The notes below the pieces were generated by a model. That model was given only the letters and a program-made list of their open reading frames with translations, was not told where the DNA came from and made no database searches. Positions 1 through 11,756 of a stretch of 64,000 nucleotides of DNA are shown here, one piece after another. Both the position numbers and the translations under genes were made by a program. The stretch comes from Prado023 sp963706885 (GTDB taxonomy: Bacteria > Actinomycetota > Actinomycetes > S36-B12 > CAIYMF01): contig CAVPNX010000021.1 of NCBI GenBank assembly GCA_963706885.1, positions 62,001-126,000 on the forward strand, given 5' to 3'. Each line of letters starts with the position of its first letter. The first letter of the stretch is position 1.

Positions 1-61
1 CGGTCGGAGTCGGCCCAGGCACGAGGTATGTGTCCAGTGGCGGCTCGAAGAGCTTGCGCAT
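1..61 (-). CDS. possible N-terminal fragment of an unknown protein
   Basis: An ATG at position 61 on the minus strand opens a reading frame (starting MRKLFEPPLD) that runs off the left edge after about 20 codons. It would be divergent from the isochorismatase-like gene. The start of a protein is plausible, but the fragment is too short to recognise, third-position bias is weak and no clear ribosome binding site is present. Confidence 0.25.
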   Translation of the reverse strand, partial: MRKLFEPPLDTYLVPGPTPT

Positions 62-161
62 GGGCGCCAGACTCCCATCACGGCCGGCCGATGTCCTGAT
101 GTGCGCGCCCGGCCATCCACGCGCAGGCTCCGCCCGGTCGCCTCGCCCACTGGCTGCGCGC

Positions 162-167
162 TAGCGT
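162..167 (+). promoter_or_regulatory. possible -10 box (TAGCGT) for the isochorismatase-like gene
   Basis: TAGCGT is the same hexamer that serves as -10 box before several leaderless genes in this window. Here the next supported start codon is 67 nt downstream and has its own GGAGG ribosome site, so the gene would have a normal leader. No good -35 is visible. Apart from this, positions 62-234 show nothing. Confidence 0.3.
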
Positions 168-234
168 GACAAAGCCCGGACCCCCCAGCCGAGCCCCGAC
201 CCCCCGACCCGATCCCGACCCCCGGAGGATTCCC

Positions 235-867
235 ATGGACGCATCACGTTCCGCCGTCGTGCTCATCGAGTTCCAGAACGACTTCACCAGCGAGGGAGGG
301 TCCCTGCACGGTGCGGTCGCCGAGGTCATGGAGGCCACCTCCATGATCGCGAACACGCAGGCGGTGGTCGCAGCTGCCCGGGCGGCGGGGGCGACGATCA
401 TCCACTCGCCGATCCAGTTCGCCCCCGGCTACAACGAGATCACCGCACACCCCTACGGCATCCTCAAGGGCGTCGTGGACACCAACTCGTTCGTCAAGGG
501 CGAGTGGGGGGCCCAGATCGTCGAGGACGTTGCGCCCCAGGAGGGTGACATCGTGCTCGAGGGCAAGCGCGGACTCGATGCGTTCGCCAGCACCAATCTC
601 GACTTCATCCTGCGCAGCAAGGGCGTGCAGACCGTCGCCCTGGCTGGATTCCTCACCAACTGCTGCGTCGAGTCGACCATGCGCTCGGCCTACGAGAAGG
701 GCTTCGAGGTCGTCACCCTGACCGACTGCCTCGGCGCCACCAGCATCGAGGAGCACGAGAACGCGATCAAGTTCGACTACCCGATGTTCTCCAAGCCGAT
801 GAGCTCCGCGGAGTTCGCCGAAGCCCTGGCGGGGGCCGAGGCGGGCGACACCTCCCGCGGGTACTGA
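235..867 (+). CDS. isochorismatase-family cysteine hydrolase
   Basis: A 210-residue cytosolic hydrolase of the isochorismatase/nicotinamidase fold, which cleaves amides or related bonds with a Cys-Asp-Lys triad. Visible: the family start LIEFQNDF at residues 10-17, Lys111 in LEGKRG, and Cys144 in the NCCVEST loop. The position normally held by the catalytic Asp (VDMQ/IDxQ in most members) is Glu12 here. The ATG at 235 is preceded by GGAGG at 222-226; an earlier in-frame ATG at 166 would add a proline-rich, unconserved stretch. Its stop is 7 nt from the convergent GH13 gene. The substrate cannot be told from sequence: nicotinamidase, ureidoacrylate-type or other amidohydrolase are all possible. 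Confidence 0.85.
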   Translation: MDASRSAVVLIEFQNDFTSEGGSLHGAVAEVMEATSMIANTQAVVAAARAAGATIIHSPIQFAPGYNEITAHPYGILKGVVDTNSFVKGEWGAQIVEDVAPQEGDIVLEGKRGLDAFASTNLDFILRSKGVQTVALAGFLTNCCVESTMRSAYEKGFEVVTLTDCLGATSIEEHENAIKFDYPMFSKPMSSAEFAEALAGAEAGDTSRGY

Positions 868-874
868 CGCCCTC

Positions 875-2557
875 TCAGCGCAGCCAGGCGGCCGTGTCGG
901 GTGCCAGCCAGAAGCCGCCCTCGCCGGGTTCCGGGGCCGCTGCGCTGGACACCAGGACCTCCCTGGCGGGCACGAGCGCCGGGGTGTCCCCGAGGTTCAT
1001 CGCGACCAGGACGGGCGCGTCCTCGTCGCCGGCGGGGCGGTGCAGCACCAGGCAGGTCGCACCGGGTTCGCTGACCCAGTGCAGGTCCCCGTCCCCGAGG
1101 GCGGGCTCGGCGCGACGCAGCCGCAGGGCCCGCCGGGTGAGCTCGAGGGTGGAGTCCGGGTCCCCGGTCTGGGCCTCGACGCTGAGATCGCCCCAGTGCG
1201 CGGGCATCGGCAGCCACGACGCCCCTGTCGGGCTGAACCCGAACGAGGCTCCCTCGCGGGTCCACGGGATCGGCACGCGGCACCCGTCACGGAAGCCCTC
1301 CGCTCCGCCCGTGCGGCGGAAGGCGGGGTCCTCACGTGACTCCGCCGGCAGGTCGACGACCTCCTCCAGGCCCAGCTCCTGGCCCTGGTACAGGTACGCC
1401 GAACCGGGCAGTCCGAGCATGAACACGAGCCCGGCGCGGGCGCGCGCGAGGCCGCGGGCATCGTCGGCGGCCGCACTCGGGACAGGGGCGGTGTTGGACT
1501 GCGGCATCTGCTCGCCGGCAGCCTCGACCGCGTACTTGGTCCTGACCCGGGGGACGTCGTGGTTCTCCAGCACCCACGTCGTGGGGGCCCCCACCGAGGT
1601 GCAGGTGCGAAGCGATCGGTCGATCACCTCGCGCATCTGCCCGGCGTCCCAGCGGCACTTGAGGTAGTCGAAGTTGAACGCCGTGTGCAGCTCGTCGGGG
1701 CGGATGTAGGTGGCCAGCGCCTCGTCGGTGGCCACCCAGACCTCACCGACGAAGATCCGTGGGGGGTGGTAGGTGGCCGAGACCCGGCGCCACTCCCGCC
1801 AGACCTCGTGCACGCCCGGCTGGTCCCACTGCGGGAAGTCCTGGATCTCGCCGAAGGTCATCAGCAGCCCGTCGCCCTCGCCGGAGCGCGGGTAGCCCGG
1901 TGCCTTGACCAGCCCGGTGGCCACATCGATGCGGAAGCCGTCGATGCCCCGGTCGAACCAGAACCGCAGCGTGGCCTCGAAGTCCGCGCGCACGTCGGGG
2001 TGGTCCCAGTTGAAGTCCGGCTGGGCGGAGTCGAACAGGTGCAGGTACCACCACCCGCTCGGCTGGCCGGACGCGTCGAGGATCGGGTCCCAGGCCGAGC
2101 CGCCGAACGCCGAGCGCCAGTCGTTCGGCGGGCTGGCGCCCCCGTCCGCGCCGGGCACGCAGTGGTAGCGCTGCCACGCCGGCGACCCGGGCTCGGAGGC
2201 CAGCGCCTCCTGGAAGAACACGTGCTGGTCGGAGCTGTGGTTGGGCACGATGTCGACGATCACCTTGATGCCCAGGTCGTGCGCCTCGGCGACCAGTGCC
2301 TCCACGTCGGCGACGTCGCCGAACATCGGGTCGATGCCCCGGAAGTCGGCCACGTCGTACCCGCCGTCAGCCTGCGGTGAGGTGTACCAGGGTGAGAACC
2401 AGACAGCGTCCACCCCCAACCGGGCCAGGTGGGCCAGGTGGGCGCGGATGCCGGCGATGTCGCCGAACCCGTCGCCGTCGGAGTCGGCCCATGACTTCGG
2501 GTACACCTGGTAGATGACGGCGTTGCGCCACCAGTCCGCGTCCGTGGTGATCGACAT
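875..2557 (-). CDS. GH13 alpha-glucosidase / oligo-1,6-glucosidase-like
   Basis: Encodes 560 residues, the usual length for cytosolic GH13 exo-alpha-glucosidases, without a signal peptide. The four GH13 regions are visible: DIVPNHSS around 102-109, the nucleophile Asp211 in GFRIDVA, the acid/base Glu272 in FVGEVW, and the transition-state Asp334 in ENHDVPR. It should release glucose from malto- or isomalto-oligosaccharides or hydrolyse sucrose or trehalose-like substrates; the subfamily is not resolved. The chosen start (MSITTDADWW) has AGGA seven bases upstream and begins just before the conserved WWRNAVIYQVYP segment; reading further upstream gives arginine-rich non-coding translation. malQ lies 3 kb away, which fits a glycogen or maltodextrin context. 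Confidence 0.9.
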   Translation of the reverse strand: MSITTDADWWRNAVIYQVYPKSWADSDGDGFGDIAGIRAHLAHLARLGVDAVWFSPWYTSPQADGGYDVADFRGIDPMFGDVADVEALVAEAHDLGIKVIVDIVPNHSSDQHVFFQEALASEPGSPAWQRYHCVPGADGGASPPNDWRSAFGGSAWDPILDASGQPSGWWYLHLFDSAQPDFNWDHPDVRADFEATLRFWFDRGIDGFRIDVATGLVKAPGYPRSGEGDGLLMTFGEIQDFPQWDQPGVHEVWREWRRVSATYHPPRIFVGEVWVATDEALATYIRPDELHTAFNFDYLKCRWDAGQMREVIDRSLRTCTSVGAPTTWVLENHDVPRVRTKYAVEAAGEQMPQSNTAPVPSAAADDARGLARARAGLVFMLGLPGSAYLYQGQELGLEEVVDLPAESREDPAFRRTGGAEGFRDGCRVPIPWTREGASFGFSPTGASWLPMPAHWGDLSVEAQTGDPDSTLELTRRALRLRRAEPALGDGDLHWVSEPGATCLVLHRPAGDEDAPVLVAMNLGDTPALVPAREVLVSSAAAPEPGEGGFWLAPDTAAWLR

Positions 2558-2631
2558 GGGCACATCCTGTCGCGTCGTGCGTAGTGACGCCAAGCCTGGC
2601 GCGACCTCGCCGGGGGGCCGCGCCGGTGCAC

Positions 2632-2637
2632 TACATT
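2632..2637 (+). promoter_or_regulatory. -10 box TACATT of a leaderless globin mRNA
   Basis: TACATT is followed by exactly six bases and then the GTG start at 2644. This places transcription initiation at or next to the start codon. There is no Shine-Dalgarno sequence. Confidence 0.55.
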
Positions 2638-2643
2638 CGTCCC

Positions 2644-3051
2644 GTGCAGACCCCTCCCGCCACGCCGTTCGAGCGGTTCGGCGGCCACGAGTTCTTCGAC
2701 CTGCTGGTGGCCCGGTTCTACGCGGGGGTGGCCGAGGACCCGGTGCTGAGGCCGATGTACCCCGAGGCCGACCTGGGCCCGGCGGCCGAGCGCCTGCAGC
2801 TGTTCCTCGAGCAGTACTGGGGTGGGCCGACGACCTACTCCCAGGAGCGCGGGCACCCGCGGCTGCGCATGCGCCACGCGCCCTACCCGGTCGACGCCGC
2901 CGCCCACGATGCATGGCTGCGCCACATGCGCGCCGCGCTCGATGCGACAGCGCCGGAGTGCGGGATGTCGGCCGAGGACGAGGCTGAGCTGTGGGACTAC
3001 CTGACCCGAGCGGCGCTGTCGATGGTGAACACCTACCCCGGACCTGCCTGA
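2644..3051 (+). CDS. glbO: group II truncated haemoglobin (trHbO-like)
   Basis: A 135-residue haem protein of the 2-on-2 globin family, group II, the type usual in actinobacteria, where it is linked to oxygen and peroxide or NO chemistry. Visible: FERFGGHEFFDLLVARFY at the start, the EQYWGGP segment, and HPRLRMRHAPYP followed by DAWLRHM, which carries the proximal His region and the conserved Trp of helix G. GTG at 2644 is preferred over an in-frame ATG at 2584 because a -10 box lies 6 nt before it and the upstream codons look non-coding. The gene converges on the SDR-DUF2867 gene and their 3' ends overlap by 19 nt. Confidence 0.88.
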   Translation: MQTPPATPFERFGGHEFFDLLVARFYAGVAEDPVLRPMYPEADLGPAAERLQLFLEQYWGGPTTYSQERGHPRLRMRHAPYPVDAAAHDAWLRHMRAALDATAPECGMSAEDEAELWDYLTRAALSMVNTYPGPA

Positions 3052-4547
3052 GCGCGCTGCGAGGCGAGGTGGTGATCGCGCTCGACGGCTGCGGCGCTGA
3101 TCCGGGTGACCATCGTGGGGAACACCACGCCATGGAAGGGCAGGACCGAGTACCAGTACGCCTGGCCCGCCAGCCCGTGCGGGAAGAACGTGGCCCGCTG
3201 GCGCAGGGTGGTGCCACCACCGGGCGCCGGGGAGACGTGGAACTCCAGCCACGCCAGGCCCGGCACCTTCATCTCCGCGCGCAGGCGCAGGAGCCTTCCC
3301 GGGACGACCTCCTCGACCCGCCAGAAGTCGCAGGCCTCCCCGATGAGCAACTCCTGCGGGTCACGCCGACCGCGCCGAAGTCCCGGACCACCGATGAGGC
3401 GGTCGAACGCCCCGCGTGCCTCCCAGGCCCACTTCAGCGAGTACCAGCCGTTGTCGCCGCCGATCGAGGCCACCACGTCCCAGACCGCCTCGGGGGAGGC
3501 CTCGACGACGGCGCTGCGATCATCGGTGAACAGTGATCCACCTGCCCAGTCGGGGTCGGTCGGCAGGGGGTCGCTGGGGGCGCCGGGCATGTAGGCGTCC
3601 GACCACCTCGTGGCGACATCGGCATCCTTGACCCGGGTGAGGGCCAGGCGCACGGAGTCGTCGAACCCGAGCAGCCCCCCAGGGGGGTCGGGGACGTAGG
3701 TGCGGATGTCGTGCTCGTGGCAGATCACCTCGTTGCGCAGGGAGGCGACCAGCGGCCGGGCGATGACGCTGGGGACGGGGGTCACCAGGCCCACCCACCG
3801 CGCGGAGAGCTCGGGCTGCAGCAGGTTGATCGGCAGGATGCGACGCTTCTTCAGGCCCGAGACGGACGCGAAGTGCTGCATCATCTGCTCGTACGTGAGG
3901 ATGTCCGGGCCCCCGATGTCGAACGTCCGGTTCACGTCGGCGGGCAGCGTCGCGCACCCCACGAGGTAGCGCAGGACGTCGCGGATCGCGATCGGCTGGA
4001 TCCGGGTGCGCACCCACCGGGGCGTGATCATCACGGGGAGTCGCTCTGTGAGGTAGCGCAGCATCTCGAACGACAGCGACCCGGATCCGATCACGGTGGC
4101 AGCACCGAGGGCCGCAGTCGGGACTCCGCTGGCCAGCAGGATCTCGCCGACCTCGGCCCGGGAGCGCAGGTGCTCGCTGAGGTTCTCATCATTGGCCAGC
4201 CCGCCCAGGTAGACGATTCGCTGGACGCCTGACTCACGCGCGACCGTGGCGAACGTGCGGGCGACCACCTCCTCGGTGCGCTCGAAGTCCGGTCCCGTGC
4301 CGATGGCGTGGATCAGGTAGTAGGCCACCTCCACGTCGGCCATCGCGCGTGCGAGGGCCTCGTGGTCGGCTGCGTCGCCGAGCGCCACCTCCACGTCATC
4401 GTGCCAGGGCATGTCGCGCAGACGCTCCGGGTGGCGGGCCAGGACCCGGACCCGATGGCCGGCCGCCAGCAGCTCGGGCACCAGCCTGCCGCCGATGTAG
4501 CCGGTGGCGCCGGTGACCAGGCAGAGGCGTCCGGGGGTGCCGTCCAT
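3033..4547 (-). CDS. SDR-family NAD(P)-binding protein with C-terminal DUF2867 domain
   Basis: A 504-residue two-domain protein. The N-terminal half (about 1-290) is an atypical extended SDR of the NmrA/YwnB kind: the dinucleotide site is VTGATGYIGG near residues 12-21, and YLGGL and the QPIAIRDV segment follow. The C-terminal part (from about 330, with SPEAVWDVVASIGGDNGWY and WLEFHV) is a DUF2867/SRPBCC-like ligand-binding fold. This domain order is known in proteins annotated as SDR oxidoreductases of unknown substrate. The start MDGTPGRLCL is seven bases after CAGACT, a weak leaderless -10 candidate at 4555-4560. No frameshift is seen. The 3' end overlaps the convergent globin gene. Confidence 0.82.
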   Translation of the reverse strand: MDGTPGRLCLVTGATGYIGGRLVPELLAAGHRVRVLARHPERLRDMPWHDDVEVALGDAADHEALARAMADVEVAYYLIHAIGTGPDFERTEEVVARTFATVARESGVQRIVYLGGLANDENLSEHLRSRAEVGEILLASGVPTAALGAATVIGSGSLSFEMLRYLTERLPVMITPRWVRTRIQPIAIRDVLRYLVGCATLPADVNRTFDIGGPDILTYEQMMQHFASVSGLKKRRILPINLLQPELSARWVGLVTPVPSVIARPLVASLRNEVICHEHDIRTYVPDPPGGLLGFDDSVRLALTRVKDADVATRWSDAYMPGAPSDPLPTDPDWAGGSLFTDDRSAVVEASPEAVWDVVASIGGDNGWYSLKWAWEARGAFDRLIGGPGLRRGRRDPQELLIGEACDFWRVEEVVPGRLLRLRAEMKVPGLAWLEFHVSPAPGGGTTLRQRATFFPHGLAGQAYWYSVLPFHGVVFPTMVTRISAAAVERDHHLASQRAQAGPG

Positions 4548-4608
4548 GGCCGACAGTCTGCCGGTCCGGGCGAGGGTCGCAAGTCGGGTGCCGCCCGGGC
4601 AGCGCGAC

Positions 4609-5598
4609 CTACCGGGGCGCGGCGCCACCCGCCTGGGGAACCGAGCCCGGGGTCATCGGGGTCCCGTCCGCGTTGTACCCCATCGGTCGGGTCAGGACGG
4701 GCACCACGATGCCGTGCGCATCGAAGGATCCCTTGAGGCGCTCGCGCAGCTCGCGGGTGAGCGGCACCTGTTGCGCGGCGCGGGCCTTGACCATGATCCG
4801 CACGTACACCGCCTCGCCGGAGACCGCCTCGACGCCGGCGAACGAGGGACGGCCCAGCATCCGCTCCCGGGTCTCGGGGTCGTTGTACATGTCGTTGCCG
4901 ACCTCGACCACGACCTGCCGGATCGCCTCGAGGTCGGCGTCGTAGGACACGGGGATGACGACGGCAGCCATCGTCCAGCCCTGCGACTGGTTGGCCACCC
5001 GCAGGATCTCGCCGTTGCGCACGTACCAGACGACACCCGTTGGGTCCCGGATCCGGGTCACCCGAAGGGCGACCTCCTCCACCGTCCCGGTGACCGGACC
5101 CACGTCGACGAGGTCCCCGACGCCGTACTGGTCCTCGACGATCATGAAGAAGCCGGACAGGTAGTCCTTGACCAGGGTCTGCGCGCCGAAGCCCAGCGCC
5201 ACGCCCACCACGCCGGCGCTGGCGATCAGGGGAGCCACGTTGACCCCCAGCTCGGTGAGGATCAGCAGCGTGGCCGTACCCCAGATCACGATCACCAACC
5301 CGCTGCGCAGCAGCTGGCCCACTGCCTTCGCACGCTGCTCGCGGCGCTGGCCCATGATCATCGACTGGAGCTCGACGGTCGCCTCGGGTGTGTCGGTCAG
5401 GGCATCAGAGCGGCTGCGGCCGCTGGTGATCCACTTGTCGACCGAGCGGCTGATCAGGCGGGAACCCAGGACGTGGAGCACCGCAGCGACGATGACGACC
5501 ACGACGATGAACAGGGCCTCACCCCAGAAACTGGCGAACCACTCCCAGAAGGGCTGGTCCGCGGTGGTGGTCGTGGTGTCGTCTGCGAGCCGGATCAC
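4609..5598 (-). CDS. mscS: MscS-family mechanosensitive ion channel
   Basis: A 329-residue membrane protein that opens under membrane tension to release solutes on hypo-osmotic shock. Three hydrophobic helices are visible (around 29-45, 100-120 and the pore helix 125-145), followed by the MscS signature GFGAQTLVKDYLSGFF and the beta domain with DQYGVGDLVDVGPVTGTVEEV and VRNGEI. The C-terminus is a short glycine/proline-rich tail. The start is GTG at 5598, six bases after the TAGTGT box, with no ribosome site, so the mRNA is probably leaderless. The gene lies downstream of and parallel to nothing obvious; malQ is divergent 200 nt away. Confidence 0.9.
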   Translation of the reverse strand: MIRLADDTTTTTADQPFWEWFASFWGEALFIVVVVIVAAVLHVLGSRLISRSVDKWITSGRSRSDALTDTPEATVELQSMIMGQRREQRAKAVGQLLRSGLVIVIWGTATLLILTELGVNVAPLIASAGVVGVALGFGAQTLVKDYLSGFFMIVEDQYGVGDLVDVGPVTGTVEEVALRVTRIRDPTGVVWYVRNGEILRVANQSQGWTMAAVVIPVSYDADLEAIRQVVVEVGNDMYNDPETRERMLGRPSFAGVEAVSGEAVYVRIMVKARAAQQVPLTRELRERLKGSFDAHGIVVPVLTRPMGYNADGTPMTPGSVPQAGGAAPR

Positions 5599-5604
5599 GC
5601 TCGC

Positions 5605-5610
5605 ACACTA
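5605..5610 (-). promoter_or_regulatory. -10 box TAGTGT of leaderless mscS mRNA
   Basis: Read on the minus strand, TAGTGT is followed by six bases and the GTG start codon at 5598, which has no Shine-Dalgarno site. Confidence 0.55.
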
Positions 5611-5797
5611 CGACGGCTCAGGGCCAAGGTGGTGGAGGTTCCCGGGAGTGCCTCCCGGCGCGCGGTCGGCCGGGTTGACGGCCTAGCCTGACGACCATGC
5701 CCCAGGGCACCGCGGGGACCGGTCACGTGACGGTCGCGTCGCCCCCGACCTGGTCCCCCGGGCTGCCGTGAGATGCGACTGGAGGTCCACGTGGTGA

Positions 5798-8023
5798 ATG
5801 CAGGTCCGTCGGCGAACCCCGAGCCCACGCCCGATCCGCCGGCGGTGGCCACGCCCCCGAAGCCATCCGGTGGTGGAACCGGAATGGGTCGAGCCCAGCC
5901 CGGAGCTGGTCGAGCTGGCCCGCGCGTACGGCGTGGCCGTCGAGTACTGGGATCAGTCCGGCACGTACCACCGGATCGGCGCGGCCACCATCCTCGCGGT
6001 GCTCACGGCGCTCGAGGTGGATGTCAGCTCGCCGGACGCGATCTGGAACGCCCTCTACGACCGGCGCAACGCGCCGTGGCGCCGGATGCTGCCGCCGGTC
6101 TTCGTGACCCGCGCGGGGTCGGACAACCAGTGCTGGGTGCACGTGCCCAACGGGGACGCCGTGGCCATGTGGGTGGACCGTGAGGAGGGTGGCGAGGGGT
6201 GGTTCCTGGACCAGGTCGACCGATGGGTGGAGCCGCGGCACGTCGACGGGGTCCTGGTCGGGGAGGCGACGTTCCGGATCCCGTGGGACCTCCCGCTCGG
6301 CTGGCACACGCTGTGGGCCCGGTCCGAGGGGGCCGACGGGGTCATCCGGGAGGCGTCCTGCCCGTTGGTCGTCACCCCGGCCCGGCTGGACCCACCGGCG
6401 CTGGCCGCCGGCCGCCAGTGGGGCTTCATGACCCAGGTCTACGCGATGCGCTCCGAGGGGTCGTGGGGGATCGGCGACCTGGTGGACCTGGCCGACCTCG
6501 CGGCGTGGAGCGGACACGCGGAGGGGGCGGACTTCGTCCTGGTGAACCCGATGCACGCGGCCTCCCCGGCGGCGCCGATGGAGCCCTCGCCCTACCTGCC
6601 GGTCACCCGCCGGTTCGCGAACCCCATCTACCTGCGGGTGGAGTCCATCGAGGAGTACGCGAGCCTGTCGATGGATGCCCGTGCGCGGATCGAGGCGCTG
6701 TCGATCCCCGTGCGCGCGCTGTCCACATCCCCGGACCTGATCGACCGGGATGCCATCTGGGCGGCCAAGTCCCAGGCCCTTCGCCATGTGTTCGCTGCAT
6801 CCCTCTCGCCGGGCCGGCAGGCCCTGTTCGACGCATTCATCGAGCGGGAGGGCCAGGGCCTGGTCGATTTCGCCACGTGGTGTGCGCTCGTCGATGAGCA
6901 CGGCGGCGAGCCGAGCCTCTGGCCGGTGGCGCTCCAGGACGCCGGCTCGCCGGAGGTGGCTGCCGAGCGCGTGCGCCTGGCCGACTCCGTGCGCTGGCAC
7001 GCGTGGCTGCAGTGGCAGCTCGACGAGCAGTTGACGCGCGCCCAGCAGGCGGCCGTCGACGGCGGCATGCGCTCCGGGATCGTCCACGACCTGGCCGTCG
7101 GCGTGCATCCCGAGGGATCGGATGCCTGGGCCCTGCGCGACGTCCTGGCCCAGGGCGTGTCGGTGGGTGCCCCGCCGGACATGTACAACCAGATGGGCCA
7201 GAACTGGTCGCAGCCCCCGTGGCGCCCCGACGCGTTGGCCGAGGCGGGGTTCATCCCCTACCGGGACATGCTGCGCACGATCCTGCGCCACGCGGGCGGG
7301 ATCCGGGTCGACCACGTGCTGGGGCTGTTCCGCCTGTGGTGGATCCCCGAGGGGATGCCGGCCTACAGCGGCACGTTCGTCACCTCCGACCACGAGGCCC
7401 TCATCGGCATCCTGGCCCTGGAGTCCGAGCGGGCCGGCGCGTGGCTGGTGGGCGAGGACCTGGGGACCGTCGAGCAGTGGGTCCAGGACTACCTGTTGTC
7501 CCGTGGGGTTCTCGGCACGACGATCATGTGGTTCGAACGCGACTACCAGGCCCATCCCGATGTCCCGCTGCAGCCCGAGCAGTGGCGAGCCCACTGCCTG
7601 GCCTCCGTGACGGTGCACGACCTGCCGCCGACGGCCGGGTACCTCGCGGGGGAGCACGTGCGGATCCGTGCCGAGCTCGGCCTGCTGACCCGACCCGCCG
7701 AGGAGGAGCTGGCTGAGAGCTCGGCCCAGGTGGCCGAGTGGCGCGCGATGTGCGTCGACCGCGGATGGATGGCGGCCGACGGGACCGACGAGGACCTGAT
7801 CGCCGCCCTGCACGCGCTCGTCGCCGCGTCGCCGTCGGTGCTCATCGGGGTGGCCCTGACCGACGCGGTCGGCGACCGGCGCGCCCAGAACCAGCCGGGC
7901 ACCGACAAGGAGTACCCCAACTGGCGGGTTCCGCTCACTGACGCCCGGGGTCAGGCGGTCCTGATCGAGGACTTCCCGAACCTGCCGCTCCTGCGCCGTC
8001 TCGTGGACGCGGTCAAGGGCTGA
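5798..8023 (+). CDS. malQ: 4-alpha-glucanotransferase (amylomaltase)
   Basis: A 741-residue GH77 enzyme that transfers maltodextrin chains between glucans in the cytosol. Typical features: the actinobacterial N-terminal extension domain (about 30-200), GRQWGFMTQVYAMRS, the nucleophile region GGIRVDHVLGLFR, GEDLGTVE for the acid/base, and TVHDLPPTAGY near the end. The first 25 residues in this frame are arginine-rich and look like a wrong frame. GGAGG at 5781-5785 points to GTG at 5791 or 5794, which open another frame whose proline-rich beginning (VNAGPSANPEPTPDPP) looks more natural; a one-base indel near 5,870-5,890 would join the two. The body of the gene is intact. It converges on pepN, 13 nt away. 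Confidence 0.9.
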   Translation: MQVRRRTPSPRPIRRRWPRPRSHPVVEPEWVEPSPELVELARAYGVAVEYWDQSGTYHRIGAATILAVLTALEVDVSSPDAIWNALYDRRNAPWRRMLPPVFVTRAGSDNQCWVHVPNGDAVAMWVDREEGGEGWFLDQVDRWVEPRHVDGVLVGEATFRIPWDLPLGWHTLWARSEGADGVIREASCPLVVTPARLDPPALAAGRQWGFMTQVYAMRSEGSWGIGDLVDLADLAAWSGHAEGADFVLVNPMHAASPAAPMEPSPYLPVTRRFANPIYLRVESIEEYASLSMDARARIEALSIPVRALSTSPDLIDRDAIWAAKSQALRHVFAASLSPGRQALFDAFIEREGQGLVDFATWCALVDEHGGEPSLWPVALQDAGSPEVAAERVRLADSVRWHAWLQWQLDEQLTRAQQAAVDGGMRSGIVHDLAVGVHPEGSDAWALRDVLAQGVSVGAPPDMYNQMGQNWSQPPWRPDALAEAGFIPYRDMLRTILRHAGGIRVDHVLGLFRLWWIPEGMPAYSGTFVTSDHEALIGILALESERAGAWLVGEDLGTVEQWVQDYLLSRGVLGTTIMWFERDYQAHPDVPLQPEQWRAHCLASVTVHDLPPTAGYLAGEHVRIRAELGLLTRPAEEELAESSAQVAEWRAMCVDRGWMAADGTDEDLIAALHALVAASPSVLIGVALTDAVGDRRAQNQPGTDKEYPNWRVPLTDARGQAVLIEDFPNLPLLRRLVDAVKG

Positions 8024-8036
8024 GAGGTCGGCGGGA

Positions 8037-10586
<2,550 letters not shown>

Positions 10587-10801
10587 GTGGAGGCTCCAGT
10601 CGGTCGGGTGTGGTGAGGGGGTCGGGACCTCGCAGTCGCGCAACCCCGGGGCATTCTTCCACGAGGCCCCTGATGAGGACGCCACGAGACGTGATCGGCC
10701 GACGGGCGGCGGGGCGATGCCGCGCCCTCGCCCAATGCTGGTGGACCGCCAGGGCCCCGCGGGGGTGACGCACGACCCGGGAATCGGACAGAATCCTCTC
10801 C

Positions 10802-11251
<450 letters not shown>

Positions 11252-11276
11252 GGCCCGCGACGACATCGGGCTCGGC

Positions 11277-11747
11277 TCACGCCCAGGTGGAGTAGGGCTC
11301 CCGGGCGAGGTTGACGTTGAAGAAGCGCTGGTCGTCGGACACTTCCGTGCCGGCCCACGAGGGGCGGACGAAATCCTCGTCGGCGTGAGCGAGCTCGACC
11401 TCGGCCATGACCAGCGGCGCGTTCGGCCCGGCGAACACATCGACCTCCCACACGTGGTCCCCGACGGGCACGAGATGGCGGACCTTGTCGATCACCGGAC
11501 CCTGGGCCAGCTCGTCGAGCATCGCCAGGGCGTCGGCCACCGGGACCTCGTACTCGAACTCGCTGCGGCTGACCCCCACCGAGACCCCCTTGACGGTCAG
11601 GAAGCCCGTGTCGCCCTTGACGCGGACGCGGACGGTCGCGACGTCGGTCTGGGCCAGGTAGCCCTGGACGATCCGGGTCGATGACGTGACCCCAGCGCGC
11701 CAGGACTCGTCGGCCACCAGGAACTTGCGCTCGACCTCGACTCCCAT
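11277..11747 (-). CDS. CYTH-domain protein (triphosphate tunnel fold)
   Basis: A 156-residue single-domain CYTH protein. The signature EVERKFLV at residues 4-11 gives the metal-binding ExExK motif; charged strands RVRVKGD, FLTVKG and EFEYEVP follow and end with AEVELAHADE. Bacterial members hydrolyse inorganic tripolyphosphate or related phosphates, and some are adenylate cyclases; the substrate cannot be assigned here. AGGAAGG precedes the ATG. It is followed by the PBP4-type carboxypeptidase gene upstream on the same strand, 9 nt from its stop, so the two may be co-transcribed. Confidence 0.87.
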   Translation of the reverse strand: MGVEVERKFLVADESWRAGVTSSTRIVQGYLAQTDVATVRVRVKGDTGFLTVKGVSVGVSRSEFEYEVPVADALAMLDELAQGPVIDKVRHLVPVGDHVWEVDVFAGPNAPLVMAEVELAHADEDFVRPSWAGTEVSDDQRFFNVNLAREPYSTWA

Positions 11748-11756
11748 GGGTCCTTC

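Noticed and set aside
877..3250. Long open frames antisense to GH13, pepN, polA and the phosphorylase
   Set aside because: They are shadows of G/C-rich codon bias: arginine/proline/glycine-rich translations without domains, on the opposite strand of intact genes.
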